This document shows positions 18,228 to 27,057 of a stretch of 47,275 nt of DNA, one piece after another. Numbering within the stretch: the first letter of the stretch is position 1; every line of letters begins with the position of its first letter. The stretch covers positions 1-47,275 of the forward strand of contig JAJZVF010000002.1 of assembly GCA_021845825.1 (NCBI GenBank), read 5' to 3'. The notes beneath the pieces are model-generated. The model saw nothing but the letters and a program-made list of their open reading frames with translations, ran no database searches and was not told where the DNA came from. The stretch is from Pseudomonadota bacterium (lineage in GTDB: Bacteria > Pseudomonadota > Gammaproteobacteria > Steroidobacterales > Steroidobacteraceae). The position numbers were made by a program, and so were the translations under genes.

Positions 18228-18959
18228 CTAAATCTTGAAGCGCTCGAGCAGCTCGCCGGCCAGACGCCGACTGACCGGCAGCGCCGCGGCGCTGCCGCGC
18301 AGTCTCACCGAATAGCGTCCGTCGGGAGCGCGCTCGATGCGCTCCAGATGCCGCACATTGACCAAGGCGTTGCGATGGATGCGCACGAAGCCGTTGCCGA
18401 GATCCTCTGCCAGCGTACGCAGCGACTCCTCGATCAGGTCCTCACCCTGCAAGTGCCGCACGGTGGTGTATTTCTGCTCGGCCTGGAAATAGAGGATCTC
18501 AGCGGTGGGAATGAGGCGAACCTCCTCGCGGCGACGGGCGGCGATATGGGTGCGGCGCGGCTCACCGGCCGCCGCGGCAAGGTACTGCAGCTGTGGCCGC
18601 GTCAGTCGGTTCGCCTGGGCGAGGGCCGCGGCGAGCTTGTCCTTGTGCACCGGTTTCAGCAGGTAGCCCACGGCGCGGGTCTCGAACGCATTGACGGCAT
18701 ACTGGTCGAAGGCGGTGGTAAAGATCACCGCGGGCGGCTCTTGGAGAACACTCAGGTGGCGCGCGGTCTCGATGCCGTCCATACCGGGCATTCGGACATC
18801 GAGCAATACCACATCCGGCGAGCACCGCGCGGCGAGCTCCAGTGCCTCCCGGCCGGTGGCGGCTTCGCCGGCGACCCCGACGCAGCCGATCTCGGCAAGC
18901 AGGCGCCGCAAGCGCTCGCGCGCCGGAAGCTCGTCATCGGCGATGAGGACCGTGAGCAT
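18228..18959 (-). CDS. LytTR-family response regulator (AlgR-like)
   Basis: MLTVLIADDELPARERLRRLL receiver domain plus C-terminal LytTR domain (FVRIHRNALVNVRHLERIE). Confidence 0.93.
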   Translation of the reverse strand: MLTVLIADDELPARERLRRLLAEIGCVGVAGEAATGREALELAARCSPDVVLLDVRMPGMDGIETARHLSVLQEPPAVIFTTAFDQYAVNAFETRAVGYLLKPVHKDKLAAALAQANRLTRPQLQYLAAAAGEPRRTHIAARRREEVRLIPTAEILYFQAEQKYTTVRHLQGEDLIEESLRTLAEDLGNGFVRIHRNALVNVRHLERIERAPDGRYSVRLRGSAAALPVSRRLAGELLERFKI

Positions 18960-18978
18960 GCTACCCCCTCCGGACGCG

Positions 18979-20160
18979 CTATTGTTCCGGCGAACCGGGC
19001 GCCGCATGCGCGGGCCGGGTGCCACCGGCCGGCGGTGCGCTCGCAATGTAGGGAAATCTCAGAGTCACGATGTACTCCTCGTCGAAGCGGCCGGCCTTCA
19101 CCAGCGCGCGCGCGCCATAAAGGAGCGCCAGGCGCTCGCGGATGTTGGCAAGCGCCACGCGGTTGCCCTCGCGCTCGGCCTGCCGCTCGCCGAGCGGATT
19201 GCGCACCACCAAGGAGATCAACTGCGCGGTGCGCTCACCCGTGACGGTGACCGTCCCGCCTTGCGGCCGCGGCTCGATGCCATGATAGATCGCATTCTCC
19301 AGCAGCGGCTGCAGCATCAGGCCCGGTACGCGCGCATCCGGCGGCAGGCCCCGCACATCCCAATGCACTCGCAGCCGCTCGCCGAGGCGCAACTGCTCGA
19401 CGCGCTGGTAAGTGCGGGCGATCGACAGCTCCTCGGCGAGCGTGATCGTCTGGTGCCGGTCGCTCAAGGACGCGCGGAACAGATCCGCCAGATCCTGCAC
19501 CGCCTGCTCCGCCAGGGCCGGGTCCGAGCGGGTGAGCGAGGCGATGGTGTTCATGCTGTTGAACAGGAAATGCGGGCGAATGCGCGCCTGCAGCGCATGC
19601 ACTCGGGCGGCGGCGCGCATCTCGATGTTGCGCCGCCACTGATATGTGACATAGAAGTAGCGCAGCGCCACCGCGCTGATGACGAAGCCTATGACCGTGT
19701 TGCGCGCCACGAAGGGCCAGAGCTGGCGCGGGAAATACGCACCGGTCCCGGCACTCGCCACCAATCGGCTGTGCCCGAGCAGAGACACGCACGCGGAAAT
19801 CGCCGCGACCACGAGCGTCAACAGTGCGAGCGCCGCCACCGAGCCGGGACCCACCCCGAGCCTGGCCAGCCGGGGACGCAGCCAGCACAGCAGCGCCGCG
19901 CTCACCAGGCCGACCCACAGCAGGAACAGCGCGGCGCGCGCGAGCTCCCCCCAGAAGCCCACCGCGGCGCTTTGCCGGGCGATCGACAGCACGATGGCGG
20001 TGAGCTCCGCGATCAGCACGATGGCGAAGGCGGCGCGCGAGTCGCAGAAGTCGGGCAGGTAGAACGAAGCGGCGTCGCCGCGGAAAGTGCCGCCTGCAGT
20101 GGCCACTGGTTTTTTCGGCTGATCGCTCAGGACGAATCGCTTATGGGCCCGCGCGGGCAT
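18979..20160 (-). CDS. sensor histidine kinase, LytS/AlgZ-like (His_kinase)
   Basis: ALQARIRPHFLFNSMNTIASL and LQPLLENAIYHGIEP motifs; N-terminal TM segments; 19 bp upstream of the regulator. Confidence 0.92.
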   Translation of the reverse strand: MPARAHKRFVLSDQPKKPVATAGGTFRGDAASFYLPDFCDSRAAFAIVLIAELTAIVLSIARQSAAVGFWGELARAALFLLWVGLVSAALLCWLRPRLARLGVGPGSVAALALLTLVVAAISACVSLLGHSRLVASAGTGAYFPRQLWPFVARNTVIGFVISAVALRYFYVTYQWRRNIEMRAAARVHALQARIRPHFLFNSMNTIASLTRSDPALAEQAVQDLADLFRASLSDRHQTITLAEELSIARTYQRVEQLRLGERLRVHWDVRGLPPDARVPGLMLQPLLENAIYHGIEPRPQGGTVTVTGERTAQLISLVVRNPLGERQAEREGNRVALANIRERLALLYGARALVKAGRFDEEYIVTLRFPYIASAPPAGGTRPAHAAPGSPEQ

Positions 20161-20355
20161 GAGCCCGTCGATGAGATCACGGCCGGGAACGCGCCCGCGA
20201 GCGGACTTTCCCGGGACGCCGCCGGTACACCCCCGTGGGCTCGCGAGCCGGCTCCCGCCGCGAAGCGCCCGGGAACTTGAGTGCTTCGGCCGTGTTCGTA
20301 TTGTATGGGCTATGGGCCGGCCGGGCCATCGGCCGGGTTCGCGAACTCGATCACA

Positions 20356-21906
20356 CTACTTGGCGACCGGCATATGGAAGTCCGCGCCGCTCAAGCCTCG
20401 CGGCCAGCGCTGCATGACGGATTTCTGCCGGGTGTAGAACCGCACCCCTTCCTCCCCATAGGCGTGCATGCCGCCAAACAGGCTGCTCTTCCAGCCGCCG
20501 AAACCGTGCCAGGCCATGGGGACCGGGATAGGCACGTTGATGCCCACCATCCCGACCTCGATGCGCCGCGCAAACTCGCGCGCCGCGCCGCCGTCCCGGG
20601 TGTAGCAGGCCACACCGTTCGCGAACGGATGCCCGTTCACCAGTGCGATGGCCTGCTCGAGATCGGCCGCCCGCACGCAGCACAGCACCGGGCCGAAGAT
20701 CTCCTCCTTGTAGAGGGTCATGTCCGGGCGGACCTCATCGAACAGCGTGCCGCCGAGAAAGAACCCGCCTTCGTGGCCCGCTACCTTCAGGCCCCGGCCG
20801 TCCACCACCAGCTTTGCGCCCTCGCGCACGCCCGTGTCGATGTAGTGGCGGATCCGCTCCAGCGCCGTCCGCGTGACCACGGGTCCCATCTCCACCCCGG
20901 GCTGCATGCCATCGCCGATCTTGAGCGCCCGCGTACGCTCGGCAAGCTTCCCGACGAGGTGATCCGCCGTTTCACCCACCAGCACCGCCACACTGATGGC
21001 CATGCACCGCTCGCCGGCCGACCCGTACGCGGCGCCGATCAACCCATCGACGGCCTGGCCGACGTCCGCGTCGGGCATGACCACCAGATGGTTCTTCGCT
21101 CCGCCGAGGGCCTGCACGCGTTTGCCGAACTCGGCGCCCCTCTGGTAGAGATGCCGCGCAATAGGCGTGGAGCCGACGAAACTGACCGCCTTGACGTCGG
21201 GGTGGGCAAGCAGGGACTCCACCGCCTCCTTGTCGCCTTGCACGACGTTGAACACGCCGTCCGGCAGGCCGGCTCGCTGCAGCAGGTCCGCCATCAAAAG
21301 CGACGCCGACGGATCGCGCTCGCTGGGTTTGAGCACGAAGGTATTGCCCGCGGCGATAGCCAGCGGAAACATCCAACAAGGCACCATGCAAGGGAAGTTG
21401 AACGGCGTGATGCCGGCGACGACGCCGAGCGGCTGGCGCATGGTCCAATTGTCGATGCCGGTCGAAACCTGCTCGGTGAAATCCCCCTTGAGGAGCTGTG
21501 GGATGCCGCAGGCGAACTCCACGACCTCTATGGCGCGCATGACCTCGCCCTGCGCATCGGAGAGCACCTTGCCGTGCTCCTCGGTGATCAGCTTCGCAAG
21601 GTCGTCCCGATGCTCGTTGAGCAGGGCAAGAAAGCGGTTCAACACCCGGGCGCGCCGGATGGGCGGAGTGTCGGCCCAAGCGGGCGAGGCCGCAGCCGCC
21701 GCGCCCACGGCCCGGCTCACGACCGCGGCATCGGCCATGCAGACGCGGCGCACGACCCGCCCGGTAGCGGGGTTGAAGACATCCTGCAAGCGGCCGGCGC
21801 CGGCGGCGATGCGGCCGCCGATCCAGTGCCCGATGTCCCCGGCATGGGCACTGGGCGGGTCGGTATAGGTGTCTGCAACGGTGGCCATGGGATCGTCCGC
21901 AGGCAA
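20356..21906 (-). CDS. mmsA: CoA-acylating methylmalonate-semialdehyde dehydrogenase
   Basis: [55 protein letters not shown] active site. Confidence 0.95.
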   Translation of the reverse strand: MPADDPMATVADTYTDPPSAHAGDIGHWIGGRIAAGAGRLQDVFNPATGRVVRRVCMADAAVVSRAVGAAAAASPAWADTPPIRRARVLNRFLALLNEHRDDLAKLITEEHGKVLSDAQGEVMRAIEVVEFACGIPQLLKGDFTEQVSTGIDNWTMRQPLGVVAGITPFNFPCMVPCWMFPLAIAAGNTFVLKPSERDPSASLLMADLLQRAGLPDGVFNVVQGDKEAVESLLAHPDVKAVSFVGSTPIARHLYQRGAEFGKRVQALGGAKNHLVVMPDADVGQAVDGLIGAAYGSAGERCMAISVAVLVGETADHLVGKLAERTRALKIGDGMQPGVEMGPVVTRTALERIRHYIDTGVREGAKLVVDGRGLKVAGHEGGFFLGGTLFDEVRPDMTLYKEEIFGPVLCCVRAADLEQAIALVNGHPFANGVACYTRDGGAAREFARRIEVGMVGINVPIPVPMAWHGFGGWKSSLFGGMHAYGEEGVRFYTRQKSVMQRWPRGLSGADFHMPVAK

Positions 21907-21971
21907 AACGGAATGGGCATGAGTGTAGGCCCTGCCGGCAGAATTGAGAATCCGCCCATGTCGACTACACT

Positions 21972-21987
21972 GTTCAGATAATTGAAC
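21972..21987. promoter_or_regulatory. candidate LysR operator
   Basis: GTTCA-gataat-TGAAC inverted repeat (T-N11-A type) in the mmsA/lysR divergent promoter region. Confidence 0.45.
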
Positions 21988-22001
21988 GAAGGAGAATAGT
22001 C

Positions 22002-22973
22002 ATGGGCGCACCGGAAATCGCCGCCATACTGCCTGATCTGTACATGCTGACGGTGATCGCCGAGACGCGCAGCCTCACCCAGGCGGCGCGGCGGCTCGGC
22101 GTGGCCAAGTCCTCGGTCAGCATGCGCCTGAAGGACCTGGAGCGGGCACTGGGCGTGCCGCTCGTGCGCCGCACGACGCGCTCAATCACACTGACCGCGG
22201 CCGGGCAGCAGTTGGTGAGCGAGACGCGCGGCTCGCTCATGCACATCGAGCAGGGAGTAACCGGCGTGCAGGACCTCGCCGGCGCGCCGCGCGGACTGGT
22301 ACGGGTGAGTGCGCCGGTGGCGCTGGGGCGGCAGCACATCGCGCCCGCCATCCCCGCGCTGCTCAAGCGCCACCCCGACATTCGCCTCGAGCTCGAGCTG
22401 AGCGATCGGTTCGTCAACCTCGTGCAGGAGGGCTTCGATCTCGCCATCCGTCACGCCAGCCGCGTGCCGGAATCGCACATTGCCACGCCATTGTGCGAGT
22501 CGCGTTCCGTGCTGCTGGCGAGCCCGGAGTACCTCGCGCGACGTGGCTCGCCCGAGCACCCGGCGCAGCTGGCGCACCACGACTGCCTGCTCTACCTGCG
22601 GGACGGCGCGCCCGTCTGGTCGTTCGAGCGTACCGCGAGCCGCAGGCGCCTGGAGCGTGTGAGCGTGCCGGTGCGCGGACCTCTCAAGGCGAACAACAGC
22701 GAGGTGCTGCTCGAGGCCGTTTCGGGCGGCCTCGGCATCGGCCTGGTGCCGGACTTTACCGCCTGGAGCCGTGCAGCCTCGCAAGGTCCGGTGCAGGTGT
22801 TGGCGGCATGGAAGCCGGTGGGCTTCTTCGGCGAGCGGCTGCAGGCCATCCGGCCCTGGGCCCCCCGCACTCCGCGCGCCGTTCAGTGCGTGATCGATCA
22901 CTTGCGCGAAGTACTGCAGGGAGGATTCAATCGGTCAACGCTTGCTTCGCGAGAGACCGTTTGTCGAGCGTAG
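22002..22973 (+). CDS. LysR family transcriptional regulator
   Basis: N-terminal HTH SLTQAARRLGVAKSSVSMRLKDLERALGVPLVRRTTR; divergent from mmsA. Confidence 0.93.
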   Translation: MGAPEIAAILPDLYMLTVIAETRSLTQAARRLGVAKSSVSMRLKDLERALGVPLVRRTTRSITLTAAGQQLVSETRGSLMHIEQGVTGVQDLAGAPRGLVRVSAPVALGRQHIAPAIPALLKRHPDIRLELELSDRFVNLVQEGFDLAIRHASRVPESHIATPLCESRSVLLASPEYLARRGSPEHPAQLAHHDCLLYLRDGAPVWSFERTASRRRLERVSVPVRGPLKANNSEVLLEAVSGGLGIGLVPDFTAWSRAASQGPVQVLAAWKPVGFFGERLQAIRPWAPRTPRAVQCVIDHLREVLQGGFNRSTLASRETVCRA

Positions 22974-22990
22974 CGGCAAACCGAGATCCC

Positions 22991-23182
22991 TCAAAGCAGC
23001 ATTTTCTCACCGACGACGAATGACACCCGCTCCGGCCAGATCGGGCACAAAGCCTCGACAACGGCCATGAGATCATCCAGGGCGCGGATCGGATCGTCCA
23101 CCGGAACCGCAGGCATCTGCATTCCGCCGTCTGCGGCCAGCGGCGGGTCTTTCCGGTCATTTGATTGCCTGAAGAAGGTCAT
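22991..23182 (-). CDS. small hypothetical protein coupled to the nucleotidyltransferase
   Basis: MTFFRQSNDRKDPPLAADGG...ALDDLMAVVEALCPIWPERVSFVVGEKMLL; start lies inside the 3' end of the upstream gene. Confidence 0.55.
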   Translation of the reverse strand: MTFFRQSNDRKDPPLAADGGMQMPAVPVDDPIRALDDLMAVVEALCPIWPERVSFVVGEKMLL

Positions 23183-23723
23183 CGAGAAGCGGCTCACGGT
23201 CGAAGAGGCGAAAATACTCGCGCACCTCCCCCATGTCCAGCCGGTCCCGGTTGGCTCTCAATAGCGCCCGGATATCTTCGAGATCCTGAGTCCGGCGCGG
23301 ATCGTTTGCCAGTCCCTGCAGCTTGAAGCCGATCAGCCCTTCGGTGCTGATCACGCGCAGGTCACCCAGCGATGTTGCCAATGCCCTCGCCCCTGCCAGT
23401 AGTCGCTTCGCGATCGGGCGATGGGCGTACAGAAGGTCCACGCGCTCGTCGTTACGCAGATAATTTGCCGCATCCTCGCTGCGATGCAGGCAGCGATAAC
23501 CGAGCCTCGTAAGCTCCGCGTCGATCGAGTCGGCTTGCTCCAGCTCCACCAGCAGGTCGACATCCTGAGTCGCACGGATCACGTTGTGCGATGCGAGCGC
23601 AAGACCACCTATCAGCGCGAATCGGGCGTCAATGCTCCCCAGAGCCGCGGTGACTTCATTGATCTGTCTGCCCAGACGGGATACTGCAGCCATGATGTCA
23701 ATCGTGTGCCGGGAGCGGAGCAT
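23157..23723 (-). CDS. nucleotidyltransferase (MNT/AbiEii-like fold)
   Basis: FALIGGLALASHNVIRATQDVDLLVE matches GG-S/A...T.DvDl; C-terminal helical EDIRALLRANRDRLDMGEVREYFRLFDRE. Confidence 0.75.
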   Translation of the reverse strand: MLRSRHTIDIMAAVSRLGRQINEVTAALGSIDARFALIGGLALASHNVIRATQDVDLLVELEQADSIDAELTRLGYRCLHRSEDAANYLRNDERVDLLYAHRPIAKRLLAGARALATSLGDLRVISTEGLIGFKLQGLANDPRRTQDLEDIRALLRANRDRLDMGEVREYFRLFDREPLLDDLLQAIK

Positions 23724-23920
23724 ACTCGCCGTGGCCTTGCTTCGACAGCTCGAGCGGCATGTGACTGTCTCTCGAGCGGAAAGCCTTGCGTCAGGCGAAC
23801 GTCATCGGCCGGCACCTGACCTCCTGAAATTTACATCGGAATGCGCAAACACCGGGGATATTTTTCGGCAAGGTAATTTCAGGGCGGGTCCAGAGCCTGC
23901 TGAAGCTCGACGGGACCCAG

Positions 23921-25111
23921 TCAACCGGACCCCTTCAGCCTCGCCGCCACACGCCGGTAGGCCTCGCGAAACGGAATGCCCTCGTCGACGACCAGGCGGT
24001 TGGCTTCCTCGGCGGCGTGGATGGCGGGATCGAGCTCGATCCGGTCCGGACGAAACTTCATGGCATCCAGGGCGGCAGGCAGGATCCCGAGCGTCTGCTG
24101 GGCGAGGTCGATGCTGCGGAATAGCGGGAATTTCAGCAGCTGCAGATCGCGCTGGTAGCCCGAGGGGAGCTTGGCGCAGATCGAGAGCGCCTCGGTCAGG
24201 CATGCTTGTGCCGTAGCGCTGCGGCCCCGGATCAGCTCGAAGACGTCCGGGTTGCGCTTCTGCGGCATGATCGAGGAGCCGGTTGTAAAAGCGTCCGGCA
24301 GCTCGAGAAAGCCGAACTCCCGGGTATAGAACAGCAGCACATCCGCAGCGAGGCGCCCGAGGTCCTGCATCAACAGGACGATTTGGAACAACACGTCCGC
24401 CTCCGCCTTGCCACGGGAGAGTTGCACGGCTGTTACCGGCGCGTGTACCGCCGCGAAACCGAGCTTGTGTCGGGTCGAATCCCGATCGATCGGCAAGCCC
24501 GGCGTGCCGTAGCCGGCCGCCGAGCCCAGCGGGCTGAGGCCCAGGCGGCGCTGAACCAGACGCAACCCTTCGGCATCGTCGCCGAGCTCGGCCGCGAAGC
24601 CGCCCGCCCACAGCGGCACCGAACTCGGCATGGCCTGCTGCATGTGGGTGTAACCCGGCAGAACCGTATCGCGCTCACGTCCGGCCAGCCGATCCAACGC
24701 CTCCGCCACGGCAAGCGCGCCTGTGATCAGCTCTGCGACGGCGTCCCGCAGATAAAGCCGCAGCGCCGTCAGCACCTGATCGTTCCGAGACCGTCCGAGG
24801 TGTACACGGCCGCCGGCCGGCCCGATCCGCTCGGTCAGGCGCCGCTCGAGAGCGGTCTGACCGTCCTCGTCCGCCAACTCTATCCGCCAGAGGCCGCGGG
24901 CATGCTCCTCGCCGAGAGCGGTCAGGCCGGTGCGGACCGCCTCGAGGTCCGCATCGGAGAGGAGCTTTTGATCACGCAGCATCTCGGCGTGCGCAATGGA
25001 TGCCCGTATGTCATACGGCACGAGGCGCTCGTCGAGGGGGAAGTCTTCGCCGGCAGTGTAGGTGAGCACCCGTTCATCCAGCGGCGCGCCCTTGTCCCAG
25101 AGACGAGTCAC
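23921..25111 (-). CDS. argH: argininosuccinate lyase
   Basis: GRSRNDQVLTALRLYLRD, GYTHMQQAMPSS, GSSIMPQKRNPDVFELIRGR; GTG start 2 bp after argB. The longer ORF to 25411 runs into argB. Confidence 0.95.
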   Translation of the reverse strand: MTRLWDKGAPLDERVLTYTAGEDFPLDERLVPYDIRASIAHAEMLRDQKLLSDADLEAVRTGLTALGEEHARGLWRIELADEDGQTALERRLTERIGPAGGRVHLGRSRNDQVLTALRLYLRDAVAELITGALAVAEALDRLAGRERDTVLPGYTHMQQAMPSSVPLWAGGFAAELGDDAEGLRLVQRRLGLSPLGSAAGYGTPGLPIDRDSTRHKLGFAAVHAPVTAVQLSRGKAEADVLFQIVLLMQDLGRLAADVLLFYTREFGFLELPDAFTTGSSIMPQKRNPDVFELIRGRSATAQACLTEALSICAKLPSGYQRDLQLLKFPLFRSIDLAQQTLGILPAALDAMKFRPDRIELDPAIHAAEEANRLVVDEGIPFREAYRRVAARLKGSG

Positions 25112-25113
25112 GA

Positions 25114-26049
25114 TCAAGCCTGCACGCTCTGCTCCGCCAACGTCAGCGCGTCGACATCCTCCACGATCAGCGTACCCGTGCCCTCGTTCGTGAACACTTC
25201 GCCCAGAATCCCCTCCGGAGCAGAGTACGACACCACGTGTACCCGCCGTACTCCGCCGCGGATCGCCGCCTCGATGGCTTTGGCCTTCGGCAGCATGCCG
25301 TCGGCGATACGGCCTGCCTCGCGCAGGCGCGCCAGGCCGCTCAGGTCGGTATAGGAAATGAGCGAGCCCGGATCGCCGAGCGCCGCCAGAATGCCGGGGG
25401 CCCCGGTGCACAGGATCAGCTTCTCGGCGCCGAGCGCTGCGGCGATGGCGGCAGCCACCGTGTCAGCATTGATGTTGAGCAGCGTGCCGCTGTCGTCCGC
25501 GGACAGGGGGCTCACCACCGGCATCAGGCCGTTGTCGAGGAGCTTGCGCAGCACCGTGGGATCGACCCGGTCGATGTCACCGACGAACCCGTAGTCCACC
25601 ACCTCGCCGCTCGACTGCACCGTCACCGGGGGTCGCCTGTGCGCGTGCACCAGACCCGCATCGACGCCGCTCACGCCGACCGCCTCTATGTTGAGCTCGC
25701 GGCAGATGCCGAGGATGGCGGTGTTGATGGTGCCGTTGAGCACCATGGCGGTCACGTCGATCGACTGCCGGTCGGTGACGCGCCTGCCCTCGACCATGCG
25801 CGTGGGGACCCCGAGCGCGTCAGCCAGCTCGGTGAGCTGCGGTCCTCCGCCATGCACGAACACGACGCGCACGCCGAAGTAGTGCAGGATGGCAAGCTGT
25901 TCGATGAGCACGCGTGTGGAGTCCTCGTCGGCGAACACCCCGCCGCCGGCCTTCACCACGAAGATCTTGCCGCGGTACATGCGGATATACGGAGCGGCGT
26001 TCTTGAGCGCGCGGATGGCGAGTGCCTGATCGCCCGAGTGCATGATCAT
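25114..26049 (-). CDS. argB: acetylglutamate (acylglutamate) kinase
   Basis: FVVKAGGGVF, FVHGGGPQLTE, NINADTVAAAIAAALGAEKLILCT; 311 aa, no GNAT domain visible. Confidence 0.93.
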   Translation of the reverse strand: MIMHSGDQALAIRALKNAAPYIRMYRGKIFVVKAGGGVFADEDSTRVLIEQLAILHYFGVRVVFVHGGGPQLTELADALGVPTRMVEGRRVTDRQSIDVTAMVLNGTINTAILGICRELNIEAVGVSGVDAGLVHAHRRPPVTVQSSGEVVDYGFVGDIDRVDPTVLRKLLDNGLMPVVSPLSADDSGTLLNINADTVAAAIAAALGAEKLILCTGAPGILAALGDPGSLISYTDLSGLARLREAGRIADGMLPKAKAIEAAIRGGVRRVHVVSYSAPEGILGEVFTNEGTGTLIVEDVDALTLAEQSVQA

Positions 26050-26055
26050 GTCGAG

Positions 26056-27057
26056 TCAAATCCCCTTCAGTAATCGATACAACACCGCCATCTGCGCCGT
26101 CAGGCGATTGTACGCCTCGAGCTGCACGATGCTGCGGCCGCTGTCGAGCACCTCGTCGGCGACGGCAACGTTGCGCCGCACGGGCAGGCAGTGCATCAGG
26201 CGGCAATCGGCCGCGGCGCGCGCGAACCAGTCGTTGCGCACACACCAGCCGGCGAGGCGGGCACGCAGCGCGGCATCGGCCTCGGCGTCGCCGTAACACG
26301 ACGTCGCGCTCCATTCCTTCGCATAAATGATGTGTGCGCCCGACAACGCCTCGTTCCGCTCGTCCGTCTCGCGCACCGATCCTCCCGACAGCTCGGCCGC
26401 GCGGCGCGCTTTGTCCATGAGCGCTTTCGGCAGCGCGAACCCCTCCGGCCGCAGCACCACGACCTGCATGCCGCGCAGCGCCGCCATGTGCAGTGCCGCC
26501 GCCGGCACCGCGAGCGGCAGCGGGCGCGGGTGGTATGCCCACGACAGGACGAACCGCCCGTCGCGCGGCACGCCCACCTCGTCCATAGTCTTCCAATCGG
26601 CGAGGGCCTGGCAGGGATGATTGACGGCGGACTCGAGGTTGATCAGCGGCTTGTCGACGAGCCCCGCCATGGCGTTGAATCTCGTTTCGGCGAGGTCCGC
26701 CCCGAGATCCTTGCCGTCCGCGAAGGCCCGGATCCCCAGTGCATCGCAGTAGGAGGCGAGCACCGGAATCCCCTCGCGCACGTGCTCAGCCGCCGCCCCG
26801 TCCATGACTGCGCCTCGCTTCGTCTCGAGCTGCCACGTCCCCTGGCCGGGGGTGATGACAAAGGAGGTGCCCCCGAGCCGCGCCATGCCGGCCTGGAAAG
26901 AGGCCAGGGTGCGCAGCGAGGGATTGAGGAAGAGGAGTCCCAGGATCTTGCCGGAGAGTGCGTGCGGTTCCGGTGAGCGCGTGAGCCGCCGTGCCAGCTC
27001 AAGCAGCGCGATGACTTCTTCGCGCCCGAGATCCGCCAGGTCGAGAAAGCGTTTCAT
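26056..27057 (-). CDS. argF': N-acylornithine carbamoyltransferase (AOTCase/SOTCase family)
   Basis: FLNPSLRTLASFQAGMARLGG, GQGTWQLETKRGAVMDG, NHPCQALADW, WAYHPRPLPLAVP, HCLPVRRN; no ordinary-OTC DxxxSMG motif seen. Confidence 0.85.
   Translation of the reverse strand: MKRFLDLADLGREEVIALLELARRLTRSPEPHALSGKILGLLFLNPSLRTLASFQAGMARLGGTSFVITPGQGTWQLETKRGAVMDGAAAEHVREGIPVLASYCDALGIRAFADGKDLGADLAETRFNAMAGLVDKPLINLESAVNHPCQALADWKTMDEVGVPRDGRFVLSWAYHPRPLPLAVPAAALHMAALRGMQVVVLRPEGFALPKALMDKARRAAELSGGSVRETDERNEALSGAHIIYAKEWSATSCYGDAEADAALRARLAGWCVRNDWFARAAADCRLMHCLPVRRNVAVADEVLDSGRSIVQLEAYNRLTAQMAVLYRLLKGI

Noticed and set aside
18691-21981. Long + strand ORFs (18691-20280, 20281-21981) opposite algR/algZ and mmsA
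   Set aside because: Shadow frames with no motifs; opposite-strand genes are unambiguous.
22927-23160. Alternative frame ORF MTGKTRRWPQ... with ATGA overlap to the nucleotidyltransferase stop
   Set aside because: Arg/Ser/Trp-rich composition is unprotein-like; the 22991-23182 frame (DLMAVVEALCPIWPERVSF) is more convincing.
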